From assembly GCF_000315915.1 (NCBI RefSeq), contig NC_020185.1, forward strand, positions 1,116,001 to 1,180,000: 64,000 nucleotides of DNA, written 5' to 3'. Shown piece after piece: positions 17,872-28,119 of this stretch (within the stretch, counting starts at the first letter, position 1; each line of letters opens with the position of its first letter). This stretch comes from Henningerozyma blattae CBS 6284 (Eukaryota; Ascomycota; Saccharomycetes; Saccharomycetales; Saccharomycetaceae). The position numbers were made by a program, and so were the translations under genes. A model generated the notes under the pieces. The model was given only the letters and a program-made list of their open reading frames with translations. It was not told the DNA's origin and did not search any database.

Positions 17872-20871
17872 TTGAACTTACTGAAAAGTAATAGTCTGTT
17901 ATTCAATTCAAGGTATTCTATAACCCAACGTTGTGCAAACAGATCCCATTCTTTTAATAGGACTTATACCAGTATAGTTAATAGAAATCACGAAAATCCA
18001 TTAAAAATGACTATCGGTGATAAACAAAAATGGACAGCTGAAAATGTTCGTTCTACATTTTTAGATTATTTTAAATCAAACAATCATACTTTTGTTCCAT
18101 CTTCTCCAGTTGTTCCATTCGATGACCCAACTTTATTATTTGCCAATGCTGGTATGAATCAATATAAACCTATTTTCTTAGGTACTGTTGACCCATCCTC
18201 TGATTTCTATAGCTTGAAGCGTGCTTACAACTCTCAGAAATGTATTAGAGCTGGTGGTAAACATAATGATTTAGAAGATGTTGGTAGAGATTCTTATCAT
18301 CATACTTTCTTTGAAATGTTGGGTAACTGGTCATTTGGTGATTATTTCAAAGAAGGTGCTATCACATTTGCTTGGAACTTATTAACCAAAGTATACAGCA
18401 TTCCATCAGAAAGATTATACGTTACTTACTTTGAAGGTGATGCTTCTCAAGGTTTAGAACCAGATTTAGAAGCTAAGCAATTATGGCTAAATGCTGGTGT
18501 TCCAGAAGATCATATCTTACCAGGTGATACTCATGACAACTTCTGGGAAATGGGTGAACAAGGTCCATGTGGTCCATGTTCTGAAATCCATTATGATAGA
18601 ATTGGTGGTAGAAACGCTTCTTCCTTGGTTAACCAAGATGATCCAGATGTATTGGAAATCTGGAATTTAGTTTTCATGCAATTTAACAGAGAATCTGACC
18701 ATTCCTTAAAGAAGTTACCAGCTTGTCATGTCGATACTGGTATGGGTTTTGAAAGATTAGTTTCTGTCTTACAAGATGTTAGATCTAATTATGATACAGA
18801 TGTCTTCCAACCTTTATTTACTCGTATTCAAGAAATTTGTAACGTTAGACCATATTCTGGTAAATTTGGTGCTGAAGACAAAGATGGTATTGATACTGCT
18901 TACAGAGTTTTGGCCGATCATGTCCGTACTTTGACTTTCTCTATTACTGATGGTGGTGTTCCAAATAATGAAGGTAGAGGTTATGTTTTGAGACGTATTT
19001 TAAGAAGAGGTGCTCGTTACGCTCGTAAATATATGAACTATCCAATTGGTAACTTCTTCTCTACTTTAGCCCCAACTTTAATTGGACAAGTTAAGGTCAT
19101 CTTCCCAGAAGTCACCAAGGATCCATCTTTCTTGTACGAAATTTTAGATGAAGAAGAAGCTTCATTTGCCAAGACTTTAGATCGTGGTGAAAAATTATTT
19201 GAAAAATACGTTGAGGCTGCTGCTCAATCAGGCACCAAAGTTTTAGATGGTAAACAAGTTTGGAGATTATATGATACTTATGGTTTCCCAGTTGATTTAA
19301 CTGAATTGATGGCGGAAGAACATGGCTTAAAGATTGATGGTCCAGGCTTTGAAAAAGCTAAACAAGAATCATACGAAGCTTCCAAGAGAGGAGGTAAGAA
19401 AGAAGCTGATAACTTAATTAAATTAAATGTCCACACCTTATCTCAATTAAATGAAGCTAAAGTACCAAAGACTGATGACAGTGCTAAATACGGTAACAAA
19501 GATATTGAAAGTACCATTTTAAAAATCTTCGATGGTAGTGAATTCGTCACTGAAATCAAAGAAATCGGTAAGAGTTATGGTATTATCTTAGATAAAACTT
19601 GTTTCTACGCTGAACAAGGTGGTCAAGAATACGATACTGGTAAATTGGTTATTGACGGTTCTTCTGAATTTAACGTTGAAAATGTTCAATTGTACAACGG
19701 TTTCGTTTTCCACACTGGTATTTTAGCCGATGGTTCTTTATCTGTTGGTGATAAAATTATCGCTTCTTTTGATGAATTACGTCGTTTCCCTATCAAAAAC
19801 AACCATACTGGTACTCATATTTTAAATTTTGCTTTGAAAGAAACTCTAGGTGGTGAAGTTGATCAAAAGGGTTCTTTAGTTGCCCCAGAAAAGCTGAGAT
19901 TTGATTTCTCTCACAAGAAAGCTGTTTCTTTAGATGAATTGGCTAAAATTGAAGCTATTTGTAATAAACAGATTGAAGAAAGTTTGGCTGTCTACTACAA
20001 AGATGTTCCATTAGAAAAAGCTAGAACTATTTCCTCTGTTCGTGCTGTTTTTGGTGAAACTTACCCAGATCCTGTTCGTGTTGTCTCTGTTGGTGTACCT
20101 GTTGAAGACCTAATGGAAGATCCAACCAACGAAAAGTGGACCAACTATTCTGTTGAGTTCTGTGGTGGTACCCATGTTGCTAAGACTAGTGATATTAAGT
20201 TCTTTGTCATTATTGAAGAAAGTGGTATTGCTAAGGGTATTAGAAGAATTGTTGCTGTTACTGGTACTGAAGCTTTTGAAGTCCAAAGAATTGCTAATGA
20301 ATTTAATTCTGCATTAGATGCTGCGGAAAAGCTTCCATTTTCTCCAGCTAAGGAAAAGAAATTAAAGGAATTAGGCGTTGAATTAACTCAATTATCTATT
20401 TCTGTTGTTACTAAAAATCAATTGAAAGCTAAATTCACTAAGATCGAAAAAGTCGTTAAGGACGAAATCAAAGCAAGAGCTAAAAAGGAAACCAAACAAA
20501 CATTGGATGCTGTCCAAACTTACTTCACTGAAAATGCAGATGCTACTTATTTCGTCAAGCATATCAATATTCCAACTAACGCCAAAGCTATTACTGAAGC
20601 CATTAACTACATGAAATCATCAGCTAAGGATAAATCTATCTATTTAATTACTGGTAATGATCCAACAGGCAGAGTTGCTCATGGTTGTTATATATCAAAT
20701 GTTGCTCTTGATAAGGGTGTTGATGGTGCTGGATTAGCCAAGACTGTTTCTGGTATTATTGGTGGTAAGGCCGGTGGTAAAGGGAACGTATTCCAAGGTA
20801 TGGGTGACAAGCCAGACTCAATTGAAAAAGCTATCTCTGAAATCGAAACTGCATTGAAAGAAAAATTATAA
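17872..20871 (+). CDS. ALA1: Alanyl-tRNA synthetase, probably cytosolic and mitochondrial forms from one gene
   Basis: Ala1 charges tRNA-Ala. From the first ATG (18007) the cytosolic form is 954 aa, beginning MTIGDKQKW. The class II core has motif 2 around KCIRAGGKHNDLEDVGRDSYHH and DNFWEMGEQGPCGPCSEIHYD. The editing domain has HTGTH near residue 600 and CGGTH near 720; the C-terminal domain ends with a glycine-rich stretch (GGKAGGKGNVFQGMGD). The frame stays open upstream of the ATG to a stop at 17854-17856. It adds 45 codons from TTG 17872 (or ATT 17869) with no ATG, rich in Ser, Asn, Leu and Arg, with a single acidic residue. That is a mitochondrial presequence composition. S. cerevisiae ALA1 makes its mitochondrial form from upstream ACG codons, so non-AUG initiation is likely here. 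The start given is provisional. Confidence 0.95.
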   Translation: MNLLKSNSLLFNSRYSITQRCANRSHSFNRTYTSIVNRNHENPLKMTIGDKQKWTAENVRSTFLDYFKSNNHTFVPSSPVVPFDDPTLLFANAGMNQYKPIFLGTVDPSSDFYSLKRAYNSQKCIRAGGKHNDLEDVGRDSYHHTFFEMLGNWSFGDYFKEGAITFAWNLLTKVYSIPSERLYVTYFEGDASQGLEPDLEAKQLWLNAGVPEDHILPGDTHDNFWEMGEQGPCGPCSEIHYDRIGGRNASSLVNQDDPDVLEIWNLVFMQFNRESDHSLKKLPACHVDTGMGFERLVSVLQDVRSNYDTDVFQPLFTRIQEICNVRPYSGKFGAEDKDGIDTAYRVLADHVRTLTFSITDGGVPNNEGRGYVLRRILRRGARYARKYMNYPIGNFFSTLAPTLIGQVKVIFPEVTKDPSFLYEILDEEEASFAKTLDRGEKLFEKYVEAAAQSGTKVLDGKQVWRLYDTYGFPVDLTELMAEEHGLKIDGPGFEKAKQESYEASKRGGKKEADNLIKLNVHTLSQLNEAKVPKTDDSAKYGNKDIESTILKIFDGSEFVTEIKEIGKSYGIILDKTCFYAEQGGQEYDTGKLVIDGSSEFNVENVQLYNGFVFHTGILADGSLSVGDKIIASFDELRRFPIKNNHTGTHILNFALKETLGGEVDQKGSLVAPEKLRFDFSHKKAVSLDELAKIEAICNKQIEESLAVYYKDVPLEKARTISSVRAVFGETYPDPVRVVSVGVPVEDLMEDPTNEKWTNYSVEFCGGTHVAKTSDIKFFVIIEESGIAKGIRRIVAVTGTEAFEVQRIANEFNSALDAAEKLPFSPAKEKKLKELGVELTQLSISVVTKNQLKAKFTKIEKVVKDEIKARAKKETKQTLDAVQTYFTENADATYFVKHINIPTNAKAITEAINYMKSSAKDKSIYLITGNDPTGRVAHGCYISNVALDKGVDGAGLAKTVSGIIGGKAGGKGNVFQGMGDKPDSIEKAISEIETALKEKL

Positions 20872-21224
20872 ATTAATAAATGATAAATGTTAACCTTTTT
20901 TTGTCGTGTTCCATATATCCCCTAATGTACTCTATTTATCTTTTCATAATTTTATAAGCTATTTATGTAGATATAAACCGTTGTAAAATAATCTCTTCAA
21001 GTAGAGAAAAGTTAAGTTTAGCTAATTACTTTTCCATGTCTAAGCTCGACAATTATATTACAAACTATGGTATATTTTTTAAAAAGTCACATAATAAATA
21101 TTATATATTATACATTCTTGTGATTCACAATTTCCTCGGCTATCTTTTTTTCTGTCTTTTTTTTTTAATTTATTTTGATCGGTGCTACAACGTCATTAAA
21201 TCATTCTTAGACGCTAATTATTGT
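20872..21224. other. Convergent intergenic region, ALA1 / GIP4
   Basis: This 353-base AT-rich 3' region is shared by converging genes. A 64-codon open frame at 21036-21230 is low-complexity and unconvincing. I see nothing else. Confidence 0.5.
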
Positions 21225-23138
21225 TCATGAAGTTATTTCTTCTTTAGTGTCCTTAAATAATTGTTCAGTATGTAGAACAGGGCCATTTACGTCGCCACTA
21301 ACAACGGTAGCAATAGTTGCAAATCTTACTTTTTTAATTGGTGGAGAAGATGGAGAAAATAGAGTGGATGAAGATATGTTTAAGCCCACAACGGCGGAAG
21401 TCTCCACTAAAGATGGTAAATATCTTGGTACTGAGTCATCAGTTTGTTTCTGAATATCTGCATTATGCAAAGTTTTTCCTGATTTAATTTCATTTAATTT
21501 TCTTTTCTCATTGTAATAGTAGCTGTTCTCTCTTGTTTGAAATTTTTGAATAGGGATATTACTCATAGAGAAGGATCTAGGGGATAGCGAGATGTAGGCT
21601 TTTGGTCTAGGATCCTCTCTTAGTGACTGTGTCGTTGGCTTGAAATGTCTTTGATTAGATTCTTTGGAGTAAATTGCTCTTAGATGTTTTTTACTGGATT
21701 CTTGAGTTATCCTGTTTGAATCTATTATCTGAGAACTAGTTAATACAAAATTACCATTTTTTGCATTTTTTAATGTAGGTGATGACAATGGGGACCGCAA
21801 TGGAGACTCTGGTGAATTAGAAGTTACAGATTCATTTCTCTTATTATTTAAATTTGCATTAATCATTTTTCGATTTTCCAAGTGTTTTACCTTTCCTTTC
21901 GAAGTTGGATTTAATAGAGAGGTAGATAATTTTAGAGAATCATTCGGTAAGCTATTTATCTTTGAAGATGTAGCTGATAATACATAAGCAGATTGAAGAG
22001 TAGGATGATTTGATTCTGTTCTGGTTAATCTCTTTGAGGTTCTTATCTTATCCTTTTTCAATTTATCATTCAATAACTTTAATATTTGATCTTCGTTTAA
22101 GTTTGAATACTTTTCATTGTTTTTTATTTCATTATCTTGAATATAGTGTATAATCATATACCAACGTTTCATTAATTTTATTTCCACTAAAATTTTTCTT
22201 AAATTTGGGATGACAGTTTCATCATAAATAGTCTTAAGTTGTTGTATATGGATAGAGCTGATATTTTTATAGTTATTCACGATACTGTTTCCGTTGAGAA
22301 GCTTAGATAAATTGTTCAAACAAATTTCCAAATCTTTTAATTTTTTAGATTTCTTATTTGAGTCACATATTAGTTCTAAATTTTCTAATAAGATTTTGAA
22401 ATCAAAAGAATTTTTAGCATTTAATTTTGTAATTGGATCATCGAAATATTGCCTGTTGGGATAATAAAATTGTCTAAATATTGAACTGACCATTGACCAA
22501 ATATGATATAAACGAATGATACATGCATATAATTGATAAGCTTTTAGTTTTAAATCTAATTGGATATCATGATTCATTTCATTTCGAATTATGTTTCTAT
22601 CTGTTAAAAATGTATCGATACTCTCTAAATTGTTTTGAATTTTCTGTAAGACGTTTTTGTCTAAACATTTTAAAAACTTTGATATAACTTCCAATTGTAA
22701 GTAATGATTTTCAAAATCATTTAGGTTTTGACTATCAATAACCAAATCCAAACTTAGATCCATTTCTTTTGATTCAATAATTTCTTTGATAGAATTTTCT
22801 ATCAATAACACTGTTTTTGGTGAAATCGAAGTAACTGTACCAGCATTTTCAATTTTATTTAGATAAAAGGTATAAACTTGAGTTGTATTATTAATTAAAA
22901 CCTTTAATGAATGAAAGACTTTTAATTGTAATTTAGAATCATATAGATTATTTTTAAAACTAATAGGATCTCTTGCTGACTTTGAGAATTTGAAATTAAA
23001 AGATAGCTCAAAATCTCTTAATTTTTCCTTTTGAAATTTAGTAACTTTGAATTGGCATAGCAAATTATACCTTTCACGTAAAAGAGGGTGAATATTAAAG
23101 ATTGGACCTTCTAACAAGCATAAAATATAATTAGTCAT
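21225..23138 (-). CDS. GIP4: Glc7-interacting protein, GIP4 homologue
   Basis: Gip4 is a cytoplasmic regulator of protein phosphatase 1 (Glc7) in S. cerevisiae, where excess Gip4 holds Glc7 away from the nucleus. The assignment rests on the conserved N-terminus (ILCLLEGPIFNIHPLLRERY, then KEKLRDFELSFNFKF) and on position between ALA1 and SNC1, matching YAL031C next to YAL030W. The protein is 637 aa (S. cerevisiae 760). Residues 1-350 are mostly helical; the rest is Ser/Asn/Lys-rich and disordered. Near the C-terminus, KKVRF at residues 602-606 is a good RVxF-type PP1 docking motif, supporting the call. The shorter length reflects linker loss, with both ends intact. Confidence 0.82.
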   Translation of the reverse strand: MTNYILCLLEGPIFNIHPLLRERYNLLCQFKVTKFQKEKLRDFELSFNFKFSKSARDPISFKNNLYDSKLQLKVFHSLKVLINNTTQVYTFYLNKIENAGTVTSISPKTVLLIENSIKEIIESKEMDLSLDLVIDSQNLNDFENHYLQLEVISKFLKCLDKNVLQKIQNNLESIDTFLTDRNIIRNEMNHDIQLDLKLKAYQLYACIIRLYHIWSMVSSIFRQFYYPNRQYFDDPITKLNAKNSFDFKILLENLELICDSNKKSKKLKDLEICLNNLSKLLNGNSIVNNYKNISSIHIQQLKTIYDETVIPNLRKILVEIKLMKRWYMIIHYIQDNEIKNNEKYSNLNEDQILKLLNDKLKKDKIRTSKRLTRTESNHPTLQSAYVLSATSSKINSLPNDSLKLSTSLLNPTSKGKVKHLENRKMINANLNNKRNESVTSNSPESPLRSPLSSPTLKNAKNGNFVLTSSQIIDSNRITQESSKKHLRAIYSKESNQRHFKPTTQSLREDPRPKAYISLSPRSFSMSNIPIQKFQTRENSYYYNEKRKLNEIKSGKTLHNADIQKQTDDSVPRYLPSLVETSAVVGLNISSSTLFSPSSPPIKKVRFATIATVVSGDVNGPVLHTEQLFKDTKEEITS

Positions 23139-24858
23139 GGCAAAAATGGGTATCGCAGTTGTACTAGAATTTAATTTTTTTGTAACGATTCTAGAACATG
23201 TTGCGTGGATTTCAATTTTGCTAATGCGGCTTTACAAATTACAAGCTTTGTTAGATCATCGCGTAAGAGTTGTTTCTGCATATTTATCTTATAAAATCGT
23301 AACCAATAACTTTTATTTTGTGTATCAAACTCTTGTATATCTAATACATTTAATGTATTATTATTTTTTTGATTTTATGCTTTGTGCCCTTCTATTTTGC
23401 ATATATGCAATACATCTGACAATTATAAAAATATTGGCAATTAGCAAACAACTTATATATTGAAAATTTCTTCCAGATTAAACTTGTAGAAAGCTCTTCT
23501 AAGCTAGAAATTCTTAGATACCAAAGGCGGCAATTTCTTGAAACAATAGCTATTTTTTTTTCTTTTTTGTATTGCATTATCTACTCAGGGTTTTTTGCCT
23601 ACCCTAGGACTTCAAGCTCTCAATGTCATCATCGTTTATTAAGGTAGGGGTAGTGCAATTTCTTATTACAATTCCTAAATAGTTTATATCCAATCAAGTT
23701 TAGAATAAGGGCCGTCAGGGAGATTTCATTAAGGGAAATTTTTCAACTGTCCTAGTAGAGAATAAAAAAAAACAATGAAAAAATGCAAGTATCATTTTCA
23801 GATAGTTTAAGGCGTCTTAGTCATTGAATAAAACTGTAAATAGCAATTTATTAATTTGTTGAAACTTTTCACGATGGAAATTAGGTTATTTCAACGTTAA
23901 ATTTCACTAACTTTCCTGAAAGCGGTCTTTCCGAAAAGGAAACCTTATTAATTCCAGAACTCCTGAAAAAGTTTAAGCAAAAATGAAAAATCAGGGCTAT
24001 TAAGGGCAATACTGAAAAAAACTTGACAAACATGTTCAGAACGGGGTCATATTTATGATCATTTTGGTAAGCAAGATGGGATTTATTCTATAAAAGTACT
24101 TCATACCGTTTTTTAATGAAATTCCAATTAAAGAATAGGGCAAGTGGAAGCATCTTTAGCATAATGGCACAGGCTCAGAACCTCTATGGACACATTTACA
24201 AAATAATGAGATACACGTAAAAATATGAGATTAGCAGTGAAAAAATTTACGTGTTGTTATGTAACGCCAAAAATAAAAGAACGGCAACTAAAACTCTAGA
24301 ATTGAGATCCGGAGTTCTAAACTAATCTATTTCAAGGTGTTTTTAAAGTTTGACGTGTCCAATAATAAATGAATAGCATTGCCTGAATAATATCAGTAAC
24401 GCGTTATTTCTTTATAAGTATACTTAATATTCTTTAGTAATCGTAATATGCAAGTCAAGATAAGAGCCACTGAAAAATATATTTGAAATGAAATTTTCAG
24501 AAATGTTTAATTTTAAAATATATAAAAAAAAGGCCAGTATCTAGTCATCTAATCCTCATTATAAATCCTCGAGCATAGTTTGAATATTTCAATGTCTTAT
24601 AGTTATTTAGCTGTATTATTTTATATTACGCGAAAATATCATTTTATACCAGAAATTTTCGCGACCAAGAATTTTTCATGTGAAAATCGACTAATGAAAT
24701 AATCAAGATAAACAAAGGCTGAGCCAGTCTAATCTGGGAAATATTTAAGAATCTCAGTGGTAAAAAAAAAAGTCATTCCTTTAAAAAAAAACTAGCAGCG
24801 TACTTTCACATACCTCTACATACCTTATTGCAAAGAACACATTCCAGAATTAACAAAT
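23139..24858. other. Longest gene-free stretch, 1.7 kb between GIP4 and SNC1
   Basis: This gap separates divergent GIP4 and SNC1. In S. cerevisiae the two genes are close neighbours. Open frames at 23137-23463 and 23392-23577 are low-complexity and overlap promoter sequence. Composition is mixed, with a few GC-richer patches around 23590-23800 and 23920-24190. I recognise no tRNA, snoRNA, LTR or coding remnant. It may be regulatory DNA, an unannotated RNA or a decayed gene. Confidence 0.4.
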
Positions 24859-25326
24859 ATGTCTAGTTCAGTTCCTTATGACCCATATGTCCAACCTGAA
24901 TCAATGTCCAATGGTGACAAAGCTGCTGCTTTGAAAGCCGTATGTTAAAACAGTAAACTTAGTTCTATGATATATTTCTCTCTAAAGTATTTTTACTAAC
25001 TATTAAATTACAATATCTGGATTCGTATGTTCTCCCCCACATCCATACTCTATCCACTTGAGTCACATGTTCAATAGGAAATTGACGATACTGTTGGTAT
25101 TATGAGAGATAACATCAACAAAGTAGCAGAACGTGGTGAACGTTTAGGATCTATTGAAGATAAAGCAGACAATTTGGAAGTTTCTGCACAAGGGTTCAAA
25201 CGTGGTGCTAACCGTGTAAGAAAAGCCATGTGGTGGAAGAATTTAAAGATGAAAATGTGTCTTATATTCGTCATTATCATCTTGCTGGTGGTTATCATTA
25301 TTCCAATTGTCATTCATTTCACTTGA
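24859..25326 (+). CDS. SNC1: Snc1/Snc2 synaptobrevin, secretory-vesicle v-SNARE (two exons)
   Basis: Snc1 is the vesicle R-SNARE that pairs with Sso1/2 and Sec9 for exocytosis and recycles through endosomes. Exon 1 is 24859-24939 (27 codons, [15 protein letters not shown]...) and exon 2 is 25078-25326; the joined protein is 109 aa (S. cerevisiae 117). The R-SNARE motif covers about residues 28-85, with the zero-layer arginine in VAERGERL. It is followed by [12 protein letters not shown] and a C-terminal membrane anchor ([20 protein letters not shown]). The intron falls between LKA and EIDD, the same place as in S. cerevisiae SNC1, and splice signals are perfect. The variable N-terminus is shorter than in S. 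cerevisiae. It lies between GIP4 and FRT as YAL030W does. Confidence 0.95.
24940..25077 (+). other. SNC1 intron
   Basis: The 138-base intron has donor GTATGT (24940-24945), branch site TACTAAC (24994-25000) and acceptor AATAG ending at 25077. A nearer AG at 25061-25062 is preceded by G, a poor acceptor context, and is skipped. It falls between complete codons. This is the only intron I can support in the window. Confidence 0.95.
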
Positions 25327-25858
25327 TTTGTTGTTATTAACAATGCAATTTCTCTTCTATAGCCATATGTATATTAAGTAATCTCTAGACTATCCTAGTT
25401 AATAATCACTAATTTATTTCCATTTGATATATTCTTTATTTAACAATTTTATAGATCTGGATATCTATATTTAGTACTAAATTTAAATTAAATTCTTAAA
25501 CCGCAATTTTTTCTATTTTAGTGTAATGACATTCTGAATATTTCTGTAATTTTAAAATTCCAGCTCATTGCTTTTTCCCCAGAAAAAGGAATTTAATGTT
25601 GAATGAAAAATTCGAGGCTGTGAAATGTGTGGAGATTTCAAAGGAAAGTAAATATGTATATTATTAGTAATCAATAAAAATAAAAAAGAAATCGCAATAT
25701 TTGATATTTAAAATACGTTTTTATTTCTCTAATCCTTTATATTCAAACACTACAACACCACAGATTTATTTATATTCTTTATGCTCCATTCATAAATATA
25801 TATATAAAAAAAAGAAACATTCTTTATAAATAATTTAAAAAAATAAATTCATTATAAA
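25327..25858. other. Intergenic region, SNC1 / FRT
   Basis: This 532-base tandem gap is AT-rich, with a TATATATA box-like run at 25797-25804 near the FRT start. I see no other feature. Confidence 0.5.
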
Positions 25859-27778
25859 ATGGATATCACAGTTAATCCTGAAAAACGAAGATTAAGGCGT
25901 ACTTCCTTCCACAACAATAATCCATTAAATACTTCAAGCACTCAACCGCCTGATACAAATGCTTCTGGCTCCATTACTTCATCCCCTCCATCTAAAGAAG
26001 AATTGCATCTAATTAGAACTCATACTTTTTCAACATTACCTAGATTAAATTTGAATACTCAATTACCTAAAATAAATTCCTTTGTAAGAAATGGTAGTCC
26101 TGAACCTATAAGTCCTGAATTTCATACGTTTATTAAAAGACAGTCTGATAATAATATTATGAGCAACTCTGGGAATGTAACAAGAGTAAGCTCTTTCATT
26201 AGAACTCCTTCTGATCCACTTTCACCTATACATACTACTTCTTTCCATAAAAGTAAATCATTCGTGGTGAAATCACCAATTGGATCCCGTACTAATTCAT
26301 CTACTAATTTAGCAAGTCAGGATTCTGTCATCTTTAATCATTCAAATTCAAGAAGTAATCTAATGAACTTATTTGAAAAGGAGTTACATTTGAAAACTCT
26401 CAATTTCCAAAAACCACCTATTAGACATAAGCCACAAGACTATAAATCTGCATCTACAGGTACTTTTAGTAGTATGATGTATTCTTCTGTTCCATCTTCA
26501 CCTTCTGATAATTATAGTGTTATCATAGATTCTACCACACCACTTCATTTAAAAGGTAATTCAATTGATATCACCAATTCTAATATAGATAATAGCATAC
26601 AACAGAATTGTCCTTCTGCTATTCCAAAACATTTACAAGAGGAAATTTGTAGAACGTCCAGTAGTCTTTCAGGTAAAAGTCCACCACGAGATAAATATAA
26701 AAATTGTTCAAATGTTTATAAAGATAAAAATCAAGAAAAGATTAAATCAGTTTCAAATTCATATAATAAAGATAATAAAAGATTAGTAAACCAATTTTTA
26801 CAATCAATACAATCGAAATCAGAACTTTCAATCAGTTCAAGTCCAACTGAATCAGAAGAAAATACGTTCCCTTTTATGAATAAATATTATACTCATGAAT
26901 ATATATCTAATCAAAGTACTTCATTATCGGATTTTTTATACCTAGGTTTGGGTACTTCTACTAAAAAATCTATGAAATATCAAAGGGAAGTTTCTTCCAA
27001 GAAAGAATCTTCCCCACCTAGAGTTCCCTTGTTATCTGATATGAGGCATATGCGTCAAGAAACGATGAATTCCACGTTTTCACCAGCATTCACATTATCT
27101 TCTTCAACGCCTTCTTCCTCGCCTTCTTCTAAATCTCTTTCTTCATTTAATTCAGTATCCAAAAAAAAAACTGAACCAATAGACAATAATTATACAAATA
27201 TATTAGAGAATTACATGAATATAGTCCAAGGAGATGAACTGGCGACATCTTTTAATGTCAACGAATTAAATTATTTGGAAAATCATATTCATTTTCAACT
27301 ATCCACTTTTGAAACATTATTAAAACATAATTTTGGCAAATTGGCATTATTTGATGAAATCCAATTGCAAAATAATTTAAAAGATTTTGACATGCTAAAG
27401 TTTGATTTAAAAAAAGTTAGAACAGAAATTGAAAACCTATATGATTTAGTTAAAAATAAATACTTTACAAAGTTGGACGAAAAATTTGATGAATCAGATA
27501 AAAATTCTTATGCTTCCAAGATTCAAGAAGATATGGATATCCAGGTTGGCATTTTAAATGCCTTAGAAGCAAGAATGTCTTACTGTGCTGAAAAATTATC
27601 TCAGCAGAGAGAAACAATGCGCCAATTAGATGATTTATTGCAAAACGAATCATATGTTGATAAACGTCATGTTAGCCATATGAGAAAAATGATATATTTG
27701 AATAAATTGATTGATATAGTGACTATTTTTCTATTGGTTTATTTTATATATTGTTTTTTCAAACATTTTTTTGACTAA
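25859..27778 (+). CDS. FRT1: Frt1/Frt2 family tail-anchored ER protein
   Basis: Frt1 (Hph1) and Frt2 (Hph2) are tail-anchored ER proteins that help growth at high salt and alkaline pH; Frt1 is a calcineurin target. This 639-aa homologue has a long Ser/Thr/Asn/Pro-rich N-terminal region (to about 450) with many SP sites. A helical, probably coiled-coil region follows at about 460-605 (LNYLENHIHFQLSTFETLLKHNFGKL... RMSYCAEKLSQQRETMRQLDDLLQNE). It ends in a single hydrophobic anchor (LIDIVTIFLLVYFIYCFFKHFF). Position between SNC1 and DRS2 matches YAL028W. The calcineurin-docking PxIxIT site was not located with confidence. Only one copy lies here, so the FRT1/FRT2 choice is arbitrary. Confidence 0.85.
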   Translation: MDITVNPEKRRLRRTSFHNNNPLNTSSTQPPDTNASGSITSSPPSKEELHLIRTHTFSTLPRLNLNTQLPKINSFVRNGSPEPISPEFHTFIKRQSDNNIMSNSGNVTRVSSFIRTPSDPLSPIHTTSFHKSKSFVVKSPIGSRTNSSTNLASQDSVIFNHSNSRSNLMNLFEKELHLKTLNFQKPPIRHKPQDYKSASTGTFSSMMYSSVPSSPSDNYSVIIDSTTPLHLKGNSIDITNSNIDNSIQQNCPSAIPKHLQEEICRTSSSLSGKSPPRDKYKNCSNVYKDKNQEKIKSVSNSYNKDNKRLVNQFLQSIQSKSELSISSSPTESEENTFPFMNKYYTHEYISNQSTSLSDFLYLGLGTSTKKSMKYQREVSSKKESSPPRVPLLSDMRHMRQETMNSTFSPAFTLSSSTPSSSPSSKSLSSFNSVSKKKTEPIDNNYTNILENYMNIVQGDELATSFNVNELNYLENHIHFQLSTFETLLKHNFGKLALFDEIQLQNNLKDFDMLKFDLKKVRTEIENLYDLVKNKYFTKLDEKFDESDKNSYASKIQEDMDIQVGILNALEARMSYCAEKLSQQRETMRQLDDLLQNESYVDKRHVSHMRKMIYLNKLIDIVTIFLLVYFIYCFFKHFFD

Positions 27779-28119
27779 TATTTCTTTTAGTAGGGTATTG
27801 TTGCATTAATGAACAGATTTTAACAGTTTTTGGAATTATAAAATTATGAAATTATAGTAAAATTTAAATGTAATTCAAAATATTTTTCAGAACGAAACGA
27901 TTTACTGCTATCCAGCATCTTTCAGAATTGGCTTTCATATCAGAAGTAATAGCTATATCCTTTTTATTTTCTTTTTTATTTTTTATTTTTTTTAATTTCT
28001 AGATATATTTATCTAAACTCAACTTTTTCAAGTATAAAACAAAAACGAATATAGAATTATGCATAATTGTCAAATAAATAGTTATATAGTTAATATACAA
28101 ATCTTTATATGTTAAACGT
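27779..28119. other. Convergent intergenic region, FRT / DRS2
   Basis: This 341-base AT-rich 3' region has T-rich runs (27960-27998). Nothing else is seen. Confidence 0.5.
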
